A stretch of DNA of 64,000 nucleotides from Alphaproteobacteria bacterium (GTDB lineage: Bacteria > Pseudomonadota > Alphaproteobacteria > CAAHEQ01 > UBA3637). Numbering within the stretch: position 1 is the first letter of the stretch; every line of letters starts with the position of its first letter. Where the stretch lies: the NCBI GenBank assembly GCA_015062385.1, contig SUUT01000002.1:83059-147058 (forward strand). The letters are read 5' to 3'. The notes beneath the pieces were generated by a model. It ran no database searches and was not told the origin of the DNA. It was given only the letters and a program-made list of their open reading frames with translations. Below are positions 56,085 through 64,000 of the stretch, one piece after another. The position numbers and the translations under genes were made by a program.

Positions 56085-56492
56085 TTAATTCTCCTTGTTA
56101 TAGTGTGTAAATTGTTCTTTTAAATCATTCGGTATCCGAACGGGACGTAAATTTTCAGGATTAACAAAGGCTAACTGCAACCGAATGACAACCAACGTTT
56201 CATCTCCTCGTATGAATGTTTGTTCCATTTCCATACTGGCATTTTTAATATCTGTCACAACGGTTTGAATAGTAATTAATTCATCTAATCGAGCCGGTTT
56301 ACGATAATCAATATGAACCTGTCTTAAAACAAAGGCAACACCCTGCTCAATTAATTTTGTATTTGACAATCCCATATCAAAAAGCAATTCGGAACGAGCC
56401 CGTTCGGCAAAATCCAAATACTTGGAATGATATACGATACCGCCGGCATCTGTATCCTGATAATAAATATGTAAATTCATTTGATGAATCAT
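56085..56492 (-). CDS. ybgC: Tol-Pal-associated acyl-CoA thioesterase YbgC
   Basis: This 135-residue hot-dog-fold thioesterase has YYQDTDAGGIVYHSKYLDFAERARSE, with the catalytic Asp of the YbgC/4HBT family. It starts the classic ybgC-tolQRAB order. The ATG at 56492 has AAGGAA 7 nt upstream and is preferred to the internal Met at residue 5. It follows ruvB by 11 nt. Confidence 0.95.
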   Translation of the reverse strand: MIHQMNLHIYYQDTDAGGIVYHSKYLDFAERARSELLFDMGLSNTKLIEQGVAFVLRQVHIDYRKPARLDELITIQTVVTDIKNASMEMEQTFIRGDETLVVIRLQLAFVNPENLRPVRIPNDLKEQFTHYNKEN

Positions 56493-56503
56493 TTTGTATT
56501 CCT

Positions 56504-57529
56504 TTATAAATTTTCCAACAAATTACCTTGCAAAGAATTATTCGGCACTGTCATACCCAGATGTTTCCATCCGGCCTGTGAAATAATTCGTCCTCTTGGT
56601 GTTCGCATAACCAATCCCAACTGCATTAAATACGGCTCAATAATTTCTTCCAACGTATCCCGTTCTTCTGATAAAGCGGCACAAAGCGTATCAGCCCCAA
56701 CCGGTCCACCGGCATATTTTTCGGCAATACAGCGTAAATATCGCCTATCCATTAAATCTAATCCGAATTTATCAACATCCAAACGGGTTAAAGCCATATC
56801 AGCCAAAGATTTATCAACTATCTTATCTCCGGCGAAATCTCGCACTCGTCGCAACAATCGTCCGGCTATACGAGGCGTTCCCCGAGAACGACAAGCAATT
56901 TCATGTGCCCCGTCATCACTCATTTTTAAATTGAGTAAACGAGCCCCTCGTGTGACAATTTTCATTAAATCTTCGGTCGTATAAAATTCCAAACGTAACG
57001 GAATACCGAATCGGTCTCTTAACGGATTAGATAATAAACCGGAACGTGTTGTTGCCCCAACCAATGTAAACGGTGGTAAATCAATTCTGACTGAACGAGC
57101 TGCCGGTCCTTCGCCGATAATAATATCCAACTGAAAATCTTCCATTGCCGAATATAAAACTTCTTCCACCGTTGGATTCAAGCGATGAATTTCATCAATA
57201 AACAAAACATCCCGTGGTTCTAGATTGGTTAAAATGGAAGCCAAATCACCGGCTTTGGAAATCATCGGTCCGGATGTGGGACGAAACCCAACCCCTAACT
57301 CTTTGGATATAATTTGTGCAAGTGTTGTTTTTCCAAGCCCCGGCGGACCAAACAACAATGTATGATCTAATGCATCGGAACGTTTACGTGCTGCCTCAAT
57401 AAAAACCTGTAAATTTTCACAGATATTTTTTTGTCCTACAAAGTCAGATAAACTTTGCGGACGCAATCCGGTGTATAATTCTTCATCACCGGCAACTTTT
57501 TGAGGTGTAATTAAACGATGTTCTGCCAT
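56504..57529 (-). CDS. ruvB: Holliday junction branch migration helicase RuvB
   Basis: This 341-residue AAA+ motor has [12 protein letters not shown], the Walker [13 protein letters not shown] near residue 62, Walker [29 protein letters not shown] (sensor/Arg finger region) and a winged-helix end ([17 protein letters not shown]). With RuvA it drives branch migration. ruvA and ruvC are not seen here. It precedes ybgC, as in many alphaproteobacteria. Confidence 0.98.
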   Translation of the reverse strand: MAEHRLITPQKVAGDEELYTGLRPQSLSDFVGQKNICENLQVFIEAARKRSDALDHTLLFGPPGLGKTTLAQIISKELGVGFRPTSGPMISKAGDLASILTNLEPRDVLFIDEIHRLNPTVEEVLYSAMEDFQLDIIIGEGPAARSVRIDLPPFTLVGATTRSGLLSNPLRDRFGIPLRLEFYTTEDLMKIVTRGARLLNLKMSDDGAHEIACRSRGTPRIAGRLLRRVRDFAGDKIVDKSLADMALTRLDVDKFGLDLMDRRYLRCIAEKYAGGPVGADTLCAALSEERDTLEEIIEPYLMQLGLVMRTPRGRIISQAGWKHLGMTVPNNSLQGNLLENL

Positions 57530-57757
57530 TTTATTCCTGTTCCGTTCTATCTTACCCCACTATATATTATTTAAAAAAAAAGTCAATAGACAGAAACAAT
57601 TTTCTCTTTAAATATTTTCACGCTTAAACCGATTTGAGCAACAAAAAGAAACAGATTTTCAACAAAAAAACACCCTTCGTCTATTTTTTTTCAAAAAAAG
57701 CACATAAAAAGTCTTTCTTTTTTTAAAAAGATATGTTATATGATTAACGCTTAACGA

Positions 57758-57841
57758 GCGGACGTGGTGGAATGGTAGACACGACGGTCTTAGAAGCCGT
57801 TGCCGAAAGGCGTGGGAGTTCGAGTCTCTTCGTCCGCACCA
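57758..57841 (+). tRNA. tRNA-Leu (anticodon TAG)
   Basis: The 84-nt cloverleaf has the acceptor pair GCGGACG / CGTCCGC, discriminator A and encoded CCA. The anticodon loop CTTAGAA gives TAG. A long variable arm fits a class II tRNA, and the T arm has GTTCGAGTC. The upstream 57530-57757 is AT-rich with no gene. Confidence 0.96.
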
Positions 57842-57872
57842 AAAATGTTTGATATAAAAGGATTTATTAGAT

Positions 57873-59216
57873 ATGACAAAGACAAAGTTAGCTCATTCTT
57901 TTACAGTTGTTATTCCTGCAAAAGAATTTACAGACAAACAAAATGAAAAATTAGAACAAATTCGCAAAGAAGCAAAAATTCAAGGTTTCCGTCCGGGTCA
58001 AGCCCCGATGAATATCATTAAAGCAAAATATGAAAATGCCGTTAAAGGGGAAGCTTTGGATGATTTAATTCAATCTTACACAGAAAAAACATTTGCCGAT
58101 AATAACATTAAACCGGCATTGCGACCACAAGTTGAAATTACAAAATTTGAAGACGGACAAGATATTGAATACAAAATTGACGTTGAAGCGTTACCGGAAA
58201 TCAAACCGGCTGATTTAAAATCATTAACCGTTGAAAAAATTACGGCTGTTGCCGGCGAAAAAGAAGTTAATGAAGCTTTGGCAAAATTAGCAACTGCTCG
58301 TAAAACAACGGAAGTTGTTGATGAAAAACGAGCAACCAAAACCGGTGACGTTATTGTTATTGACTTTGTCGGTACAATTGACGGCGAAGAATTCAAAGGC
58401 GGAAACGGTAAAGATTATTACTTAGATTTAGGTTCAAACACCTTTATTCCGGGATTTGAAGATCAATTAACAGGAAAAAACATTGGCGAAACCGTTGATG
58501 TAAACGTTTCATTCCCTGAAAATTATCATGCAAAACATTTGGCAGGCAAAAAGGCTTTGTTCAAAGTTGACATCAAAGAATTGCGTAAATACAAAGAAGC
58601 TGAAATCAATGATGATTTTGCAAAATCTTTCGGAGCAGAATCTTTGGAAACCTTCAAAAAAACAATTGAAGAAGAATTAAACAAAGAATACGCAAACGTT
58701 GCTCGTATGCATACAAAACGTGCTTTATTGGATGTTTTGGCTGAAACGCACACATTTGATGTTCCACAAGGGATGGTTGATTTAGAATTTGACGCTATCT
58801 GGAAACAATTTGAAGAAGCCAAAAAGAATAATCGCTTGGATGAAGAAGAAAAATCAAAATCCGAAGATGAATTAAAAGCTGATTATAAAGACATTGCAGA
58901 ACGCCGTGTTCGTTTAGGTTTGTTATTGGCAGAAATTGCAAATGAAAACAAAATTACATTAACTAACGAAGATTTGACACAGGCTGTTATGGCAGAAGCC
59001 CGCAGATATCCGGGTCAAGAAAAATTCATCTTTGAATACTATCAAAAAAATCCAAAAGCATTGGATGCTTTAAAAGCCCCGTTGTTTGAAGAAAAAGTTG
59101 TTGATTTTGTTTTGGAACAAGTTCAAACTTCCGAAAAGAAATTAACTGCCGAAGAATTGTATGCTTACAATCCGGAAGCTCCGAAAACAACAAAAAAAGC
59201 TAAAAAAACAAAATAA
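57873..59216 (+). CDS. tig: Trigger factor chaperone
   Basis: This 447-residue ribosome-associated chaperone has the ribosome-binding segment (KIQGFRPGQAPMNIIKAKY, with the GFRxGxxP signature near 38), an FKBP-type domain (about 150-235: GDVIVIDFVGTIDGEEFKGG) and a long helical C-terminal cradle. It ends in a Lys-rich tail. AAAGGA precedes the ATG. It begins the tig-clpP-clpX-lon protein-quality cluster. Confidence 0.97.
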   Translation: MTKTKLAHSFTVVIPAKEFTDKQNEKLEQIRKEAKIQGFRPGQAPMNIIKAKYENAVKGEALDDLIQSYTEKTFADNNIKPALRPQVEITKFEDGQDIEYKIDVEALPEIKPADLKSLTVEKITAVAGEKEVNEALAKLATARKTTEVVDEKRATKTGDVIVIDFVGTIDGEEFKGGNGKDYYLDLGSNTFIPGFEDQLTGKNIGETVDVNVSFPENYHAKHLAGKKALFKVDIKELRKYKEAEINDDFAKSFGAESLETFKKTIEEELNKEYANVARMHTKRALLDVLAETHTFDVPQGMVDLEFDAIWKQFEEAKKNNRLDEEEKSKSEDELKADYKDIAERRVRLGLLLAEIANENKITLTNEDLTQAVMAEARRYPGQEKFIFEYYQKNPKALDALKAPLFEEKVVDFVLEQVQTSEKKLTAEELYAYNPEAPKTTKKAKKTK

Positions 59217-59227
59217 AGGATTAAAAA

Positions 59228-59854
59228 ATGCGTACAGATTGGATAAGCCCGTTAACAAATACTTTGGTACCAACGGTTATTGAACAAACCGGACGGGGCG
59301 AAAGAGCTTTTGACATATATTCCCGTTTATTAAAAGAACGGATTATCTTTTTAACGGGTCAAGTCAATGACGATGTGGCAAGTTTAATCTGTGCACAACT
59401 TTTGTTTTTAGAAGCAGAAGATTCAAAGAAAGAAATTTCTTTTTATATCAACTCTCCGGGCGGTGTTGTCACATCCGGATTGGCTATTTTGGACACAATG
59501 AATTACATTAAGTGTCCGGTATCCACCGTTGTAATGGGACAAGCCGCTTCAATGGGGAGTTTATTATTGTGTTGCGGGGCAAAAGGTCGCCGTTTTGCCT
59601 TGCCGAATGCACGGGTTATGATACATCAACCGTCCGGAGGTTTCCAAGGTCAGGCAACAGATATTGAAATTCATGCTAAAGAAATTTTATCCATCAAAGC
59701 ACGGTTAAATCAAATTTATGTCGAACAAACAGGGCAAGACTTAGACACGATTGAACGGGCAATGGAACGGGATAATTTTATGACGGCGGAAGAAGCCCAA
59801 AAATTCGGTTTAATTGACGAAGTAATTAAAACCCGCATTTCAGATGCACAATAA
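59228..59854 (+). CDS. clpP: ATP-dependent Clp protease proteolytic subunit
   Basis: This 208-residue serine protease has the catalytic Ser in [12 protein letters not shown] (near 100), the His in MIHQPSGG (near 125) and the Asp in the following domain. [15 protein letters not shown] forms the oxyanion region. It forms two heptamer rings fed by ClpX or ClpA. The length is typical. AAAGGA precedes the start, 11 nt after tig. Confidence 0.98.
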   Translation: MRTDWISPLTNTLVPTVIEQTGRGERAFDIYSRLLKERIIFLTGQVNDDVASLICAQLLFLEAEDSKKEISFYINSPGGVVTSGLAILDTMNYIKCPVSTVVMGQAASMGSLLLCCGAKGRRFALPNARVMIHQPSGGFQGQATDIEIHAKEILSIKARLNQIYVEQTGQDLDTIERAMERDNFMTAEEAQKFGLIDEVIKTRISDAQ

Positions 59855-59893
59855 GCCATCATATAAAAGATAAATAATATTAAGGGATGCCAG

Positions 59894-61234
59894 ATGATTA
59901 AAGATAACAACAATATACTTAATCCAAATATAAAATGTTCATTTTGTAATAAAAGTCAGGATGAAGTTATCAGTTTAATTGCCGGCAAACCCATTAAAAC
60001 GGCAGACAACAAAGAACAAATGGTTTTCATTTGTGACGAATGTGTCGATTTATGTTTGGGAATTATCGAAGAACAAGCCCAGGAAAATGGTAAAACACAT
60101 CGTAAAAAAGCAAAAGCATCTAATTTATCATTGGCACATATCAATGCACAAGATGATAAAGAATCTTTGACGAACATCCAATTAAAATCACCACAGGAAT
60201 TACATAAAATTTTAGACGAATACGTTATCGGACAAGAACGGGCAAAAAAAATATTATCCGTATCGGTTTATAACCACTATAAACGATTATTATCCAACAC
60301 GCAAAACAATGATGTGGAAATTGAAAAATCAAACGTTTTGTTATTAGGTCCAACTGGTTGTGGAAAAACTTTACTTGCCAAAACATTGGCCAAAACATTG
60401 GATGTTCCCTTTGCCATTGCCGATGCAACAACGTTAACCGAAGCGGGCTATGTTGGGGAAGATGTTGAAAATGTTGTTTTAAAATTATTACAAAATGCCA
60501 ATTATGACGTCGCAAAAGCCGAACGGGGTATTATATACATTGATGAAATTGATAAAATCTCTCGTAAATCAGATGGTCCGTCTATCACAAGAGATGTTTC
60601 CGGTGAAGGAGTGCAACAAGCCTTATTAAAAATGATTGAAGGAACGGTAGCTTCTTTGCCACCTCAAGGGGGACGAAAACACCCAAATCAGGAGTACATA
60701 AAGGTTAATACACAAAACATTTTATTTATCTGCGGCGGAGCATTTGCCGGTTTAGAAAAAGTAATTGAAAGACGAGAATCAAAATACACAATCGGATTCG
60801 GTACAGATGCAAAATCCGGTGAAAAGAAAAATATCGGCGAATTACTGGAAAAACTAGAACCGACCGATTTATTAAAGTACGGTTTAATTCCGGAATTTAT
60901 TGGACGGCTTCCCGTTATTGTCAGTTTAGAAGAGTTAAACGAAGATGCGTTGATTCGCATATTAAAAGAACCAAAGAATGCACTTGTAAAACAATATCAA
61001 GCTTTATGCAAAATGGAAAATGTCAAATTAACATTTACAGATGAGGCTTTAAAAGCTGTTGCACACAATGCCATAGAAAGAAAAACAGGTGCACGGGGAC
61101 TTCGTTCCATTATGGAAAACACATTGATGGACATTATGTATGATTTACCGACAATGACCGGTTTAAAAGAAGTTGTTATCAGTAAAGAAACAATTGAAAA
61201 GAAAGAAAAACCTACTTTTATTTTTGAAAAATAA
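59894..61234 (+). CDS. clpX: Clp protease ATP-binding subunit ClpX
   Basis: This 446-residue unfoldase has an N-terminal zinc domain (CSFCNKSQ and CDECVDLC), Walker [16 protein letters not shown] near 150, [10 protein letters not shown], Walker [11 protein letters not shown], the [23 protein letters not shown] pattern and GFGTDAKS. It feeds ClpP. It follows clpP by 39 nt on the same strand. Confidence 0.98.
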   Translation: MIKDNNNILNPNIKCSFCNKSQDEVISLIAGKPIKTADNKEQMVFICDECVDLCLGIIEEQAQENGKTHRKKAKASNLSLAHINAQDDKESLTNIQLKSPQELHKILDEYVIGQERAKKILSVSVYNHYKRLLSNTQNNDVEIEKSNVLLLGPTGCGKTLLAKTLAKTLDVPFAIADATTLTEAGYVGEDVENVVLKLLQNANYDVAKAERGIIYIDEIDKISRKSDGPSITRDVSGEGVQQALLKMIEGTVASLPPQGGRKHPNQEYIKVNTQNILFICGGAFAGLEKVIERRESKYTIGFGTDAKSGEKKNIGELLEKLEPTDLLKYGLIPEFIGRLPVIVSLEELNEDALIRILKEPKNALVKQYQALCKMENVKLTFTDEALKAVAHNAIERKTGARGLRSIMENTLMDIMYDLPTMTGLKEVVISKETIEKKEKPTFIFEK

Positions 61235-61317
61235 AAAAAAGTTGTTTTTTCCTCTTTACATTTGCCGTAAAAATACATACATATATATCATTCTAATTTT
61301 TATCAAGGGGATGACAA

Positions 61318-63684
61318 ATGAGCACAGAAACAATTACAGACGGACTTTATCCTGTATTGCCGTTGCGGGATATTATTGTTTTTCCGCACGTTGTCGCACC
61401 GTTATTTGTCGGTCGTGACAAATCCATTGCCGCTGTTGAAAATGCTATGAGCGGTAATAAAAAAGTATTTTTAACGGCACAAACGGATGCATTGGTTGAT
61501 ACACCCTACTCCGGCGATTTATACAAAGTTGGTACATTGGCTAATATTTTACAACTGTTAAAATTGCCGGATGGAACAATCAAAATCTTGGTTGAAGGTG
61601 TTAAACGGGCACAGGTGGAAGAATGGTCTCAAAATAATTCATTTTTTGAAGCACATATTTCTCTTTTACATGATGAAAAAGGAGATGATTCCGAAACAGA
61701 AGCATTAATGCGTTCCGTTCGGGATCAATTTGAAAATTACGTTCGATTAAATAAACGAATCGGACCGGAAGTTTTGGTTGCCATTCATCAAATCCATGAT
61801 CCGGCAAAATTTGCAGATATTGTTGCAACACATGTTTTATTAAAAGTTGAAACAAAACAAAAGATTTTGGAATGCTCCTCCGTTCATGAACGTTTAGAAA
61901 AAATTTATGCTGAAATCGAAAAAGAAATCGGTGTTTTACAAGTTGAACGTAAAATTCGCAAACGTGTAAAACGACAGATGGAAAAGAGTCAACGAGAATA
62001 TTATTTGAATGAACAAATGAAAGCCATTCAAAAAGAATTAGGAGATTCCGAAGACGGCGGAGAAATTAAAAACATTGAAAAGAAAATCAAAAAAGCCGGT
62101 ATGCCCAAGGATGCCCGAGAAAAAGCACTTTCAGAATTACGTAAATTGCAAATGATGGGTCCGATGTCTGCTGAATCCGGGGTAGTACGGAATTATTTAG
62201 ATTGGTTAACGGCAATTCCTTGGCGTAAAAAATCCGTTTTACAACAAGATTTAACCGAAGCAAAACGTATTTTAGATGAAGACCACTATGGTTTGGAAAA
62301 AGTCAAAGAACGCATTTTGGAATTTTTAGCTGTTCAAAAAAGAACAAATTGTTTAAAAGGGTCAATTTTATGTTTAGTCGGCCCTCCAGGGGTTGGTAAA
62401 ACATCTTTGGGGCAATCCATTGCCCGTGCAACAGGACGTAATTTTGTACGTGCTTCGCTTGGCGGTATGCATGACGAATCGGAAATCAGAGGTCATAGAC
62501 GAACCTATATCGGTTCTATGCCGGGAAAAATTATTCAAAGTATGAAAAAAGCAAAAACAATTAATCCGTTGTTTTTGTTAGATGAAATTGATAAACTTGG
62601 TAATGACTATCGGGGTGACCCTTCCTCTGCTTTGTTGGAAGTGTTAGATCCGGAACAAAATACATCCTTTAATGACAATTATTTAGAAGTAGATTATGAT
62701 TTATCTCACGTTATGTTCATTACAACGGCAAATACGTTAAAAATGCCTCGTCCGTTGTTGGACAGAATGGAAATTATTCAACTTTCCGGTTATACGGAAG
62801 ATGAAAAAGTACAAATCGCAAAACAACACTTAATTGATAAGCAATTTAAATTAACGGGTTTAAAATCAGATGAATTGACAATTACGGATGAAACAATCGT
62901 CAAATTAATTCGCAATTATACACGGGAAGCCGGCGTTCGTAATTTAGAAAGAGAAATTGCTAACATTGCCCGAAAAGTTTTAAAAGAAATTCAGGTAGAA
63001 GGCATCCAATCAGTTACTGTTACACCGGAAAATTTAAAGAAATATGCCGGCATTGAAAAATATTCATTTGGTTTAGCCGAAAAAGAAGATCAAATCGGTA
63101 CAACAACCGGTTTAGCTTGGACAGAAGTTGGTGGTGAAATTTTATCCATTGAAGCTGTCACAATGTCGGGCAAAGGAACAGTTCAATTAACCGGACAGTT
63201 AGGTGATGTAATGAAAGAATCTGTTGGGGCGGCCTATTCATTTATCAGGGCACATGCAAATGAATTTGGTATTTCAAATGAAATGTTTGAAAAAAATGAT
63301 GTTCATGTCCATGTTCCCGAGGGGGCAACACCAAAAGATGGACCATCTGCCGGCATTGCTATGTTGACATCCCTTGTTTCAACATTTACGGGAATTCCCG
63401 TTCGGAAAGATATTGCTATGACGGGAGAAATTACCTTGAGGGGTCATGTTTTGCCAATTGGAGGATTAAAAGAAAAATTATTAGCCGCCCTAAGAGCAGG
63501 AATTAAAACTGTTTTAATTCCGCAGGAAAATCTTAAAGATTTAGAAGAAATTCCCAACAACGTTAAAGACGGCATGGAAATTATACCGGTCACACGAGCA
63601 GAAGAAGTTTTAAAATATGCACTTACAACACCGTTAAAACCAATTCGGGAAGAAAAAACAACAAAAAAAGAAAAGCAAAAATAA
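61318..63684 (+). CDS. lon: ATP-dependent protease Lon
   Basis: This 788-residue protease has a substrate-binding N-domain (LYPVLPLRDIIVFPHVV), Walker A GPPGVGKTSLGQ near 353, Walker B PLFLLDEIDKLG, and the Ser-Lys protease domain with PKDGPSAGIAML (Ser near 677) and IGGLKEKLLAALRAG (Lys near 719). GGGG precedes the ATG. It lies 83 nt after clpX and is followed by a strong terminator. Confidence 0.98.
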   Translation: MSTETITDGLYPVLPLRDIIVFPHVVAPLFVGRDKSIAAVENAMSGNKKVFLTAQTDALVDTPYSGDLYKVGTLANILQLLKLPDGTIKILVEGVKRAQVEEWSQNNSFFEAHISLLHDEKGDDSETEALMRSVRDQFENYVRLNKRIGPEVLVAIHQIHDPAKFADIVATHVLLKVETKQKILECSSVHERLEKIYAEIEKEIGVLQVERKIRKRVKRQMEKSQREYYLNEQMKAIQKELGDSEDGGEIKNIEKKIKKAGMPKDAREKALSELRKLQMMGPMSAESGVVRNYLDWLTAIPWRKKSVLQQDLTEAKRILDEDHYGLEKVKERILEFLAVQKRTNCLKGSILCLVGPPGVGKTSLGQSIARATGRNFVRASLGGMHDESEIRGHRRTYIGSMPGKIIQSMKKAKTINPLFLLDEIDKLGNDYRGDPSSALLEVLDPEQNTSFNDNYLEVDYDLSHVMFITTANTLKMPRPLLDRMEIIQLSGYTEDEKVQIAKQHLIDKQFKLTGLKSDELTITDETIVKLIRNYTREAGVRNLEREIANIARKVLKEIQVEGIQSVTVTPENLKKYAGIEKYSFGLAEKEDQIGTTTGLAWTEVGGEILSIEAVTMSGKGTVQLTGQLGDVMKESVGAAYSFIRAHANEFGISNEMFEKNDVHVHVPEGATPKDGPSAGIAMLTSLVSTFTGIPVRKDIAMTGEITLRGHVLPIGGLKEKLLAALRAGIKTVLIPQENLKDLEEIPNNVKDGMEIIPVTRAEEVLKYALTTPLKPIREEKTTKKEKQK

Positions 63685-63706
63685 ATTATTTCTTCAAGTT
63701 CAATTA

Positions 63707-63739
63707 AAAACCATCGGTTAAAAATCCGATGGTTTTTTT
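63707..63739 (+). terminator. Rho-independent terminator of lon
   Basis: AAACCATCGG (63708-63717) pairs with CCGATGGTTT (63726-63735), followed by a run of T. Confidence 0.9.
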
Positions 63740-63797
63740 GTAAAGAGAAAACCACCGGCTAGGCCGGTGGTTCCGTAGAGCTTATAGCTTTACATCC

Positions 63798-63863
63798 AAA
63801 AAATCCTTTCGTATAAGAAGAAATGACGGTCTGCAAACAGTCATAAAAAAGAAAGGATTTTTT
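63798..63863 (+). promoter_or_regulatory. RNA stem hiding the tnpA ribosome site
   Basis: AAAAAATCCTTTC (63798-63810) is a perfect complement to GAAAGGATTTTTT (63851-63863). The latter holds the AGGA ribosome site just before the ATG at 63867. A smaller stem (ATGAC / GTCAT) lies within. Such leader structures limit IS200 transposase translation. Confidence 0.7.
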
Positions 63864-63866
63864 AAA

Positions 63867-64000
63867 ATGGACAATTATAAATTATCACATACAAGTTGGA
63901 ATTGCAAGTACCACGTTGTATTCGCTCCGAAGTATCGTAGAAAAGCATTTTATGGAAGTAGAAGGCTGGAAATAGGGAGGATATTAAGGGAATTGTGTAA
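63867..64000 (+). CDS. tnpA: IS200/IS605 transposase TnpA, N-terminal part (cut by window edge)
   Basis: The frame gives 44 residues starting MDNYKLSHTSWNCKYHVVFA and continuing PKYRRKAFYG. This is the conserved opening of Y1 (HUH) IS200 transposases. The HUH pair and catalytic Tyr lie beyond the edge. AGGA is 9 nt upstream but paired in a stem. No accessory TnpB is visible. Confidence 0.92.
   Translation, partial: MDNYKLSHTSWNCKYHVVFAPKYRRKAFYGSRRLEIGRILRELC

Larger units (their letters stand above)
63741..64000 (+). mobile_element. IS200/IS605-family element, left end (cut by window edge)
   Basis: Directly after the lon terminator come a GC-rich palindrome, a structured leader and the start of a TnpA transposase. 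AACCACCGGC (63750-63759) and GCCGGTGGTT (63763-63772) form a perfect 10-bp stem with a TAG loop, the kind of subterminal hairpin that TnpA binds as single-stranded DNA. The exact outer end cannot be fixed. Confidence 0.85.

Noticed and set aside
1-64000. CRISPR arrays, rRNA or prophage blocks
   Set aside because: No spaced direct repeats, rRNA sequence or runs of phage structural genes were seen.

Overview
This window is from an AT-rich bacterial chromosome, most likely a gut-type anaerobic alphaproteobacterium; that placement is an inference from gene content. The alphaproteobacterial signs are AddAB in place of RecBCD, the Tim44-like/mltA/Smr group divergent from secB, the tmk-holB-tatD-MBL block, and ybgC-tolQRAB. 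A NifJ-type pyruvate:ferredoxin oxidoreductase points to anaerobic metabolism. AmgK/MurU, several lytic transglycosylases and a lipoprotein RlpA show an active murein recycling and remodelling set.

Layout. 1-3 kb (minus strand): a diversity-generating retroelement (DGR) cut by the window edge, with a reverse transcriptase N-terminus, an Asn-codon-rich template repeat, an Avd accessory protein, and a Cys-rich type IV pilin-like gene just upstream. 3-10.4 kb: an LplT-Aas type fusion and nifJ. 10.5-15.4 kb: an autotransporter, an orphan gene behind a perfect sigma70 consensus promoter, and tRNA-Ser. 15.5-22 kb (plus): murein enzymes, then tmk-holB-tatD-MBL. 22-23.3 kb: a gene-free AT-rich stretch where flanking genes converge; it holds a near-canonical dif site. 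23.3-29.3 kb (minus): a second pilin-like gene, trxA, tsaD, smr, mltA and a Tim44-like gene. 29.4-39.7 kb (plus): secB, tsaE, amgK, murU, addB, addA, a lipoprotein and a HAD phosphatase. 39.7-42.6 kb (minus): Nudix, histidine phosphatase, an NPYG-repeat secreted protein, an ion channel and tRNA-Val. 42.7-46.5 kb (plus): a Stealth-type phosphotransferase and valS. 46.5-57.5 kb (minus): a third pilin-like gene, two HD proteins, an MFS transporter, an S41 peptidase, the tol operon and ruvB. 57.7-63.7 kb (plus): tRNA-Leu, tig, clpP, clpX and lon. 63.74-64 kb: the left end of an IS200/IS605 element.

The most interesting material links three parts of the window. (1) The DGR template repeat, read in frame, matches over 24 ungapped positions the ends of two tandem C-terminal domains in the pilin-like protein at 23.3-25.6 kb. 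(2) The three pilin-like genes and the autotransporter each have a copy of one ~150-bp element upstream, bounded by short inverted repeats; no copy was noticed elsewhere. (3) In front of the DGR-linked pilin gene this element is flipped relative to its gene while the flanking leader is not, as an invertible promoter would be. Together these suggest a variable surface-fibre system that may use both retroelement diversification and DNA inversion. The variable repeat, the catalytic half of the RT and any invertase are not in the window, so this is a hypothesis.
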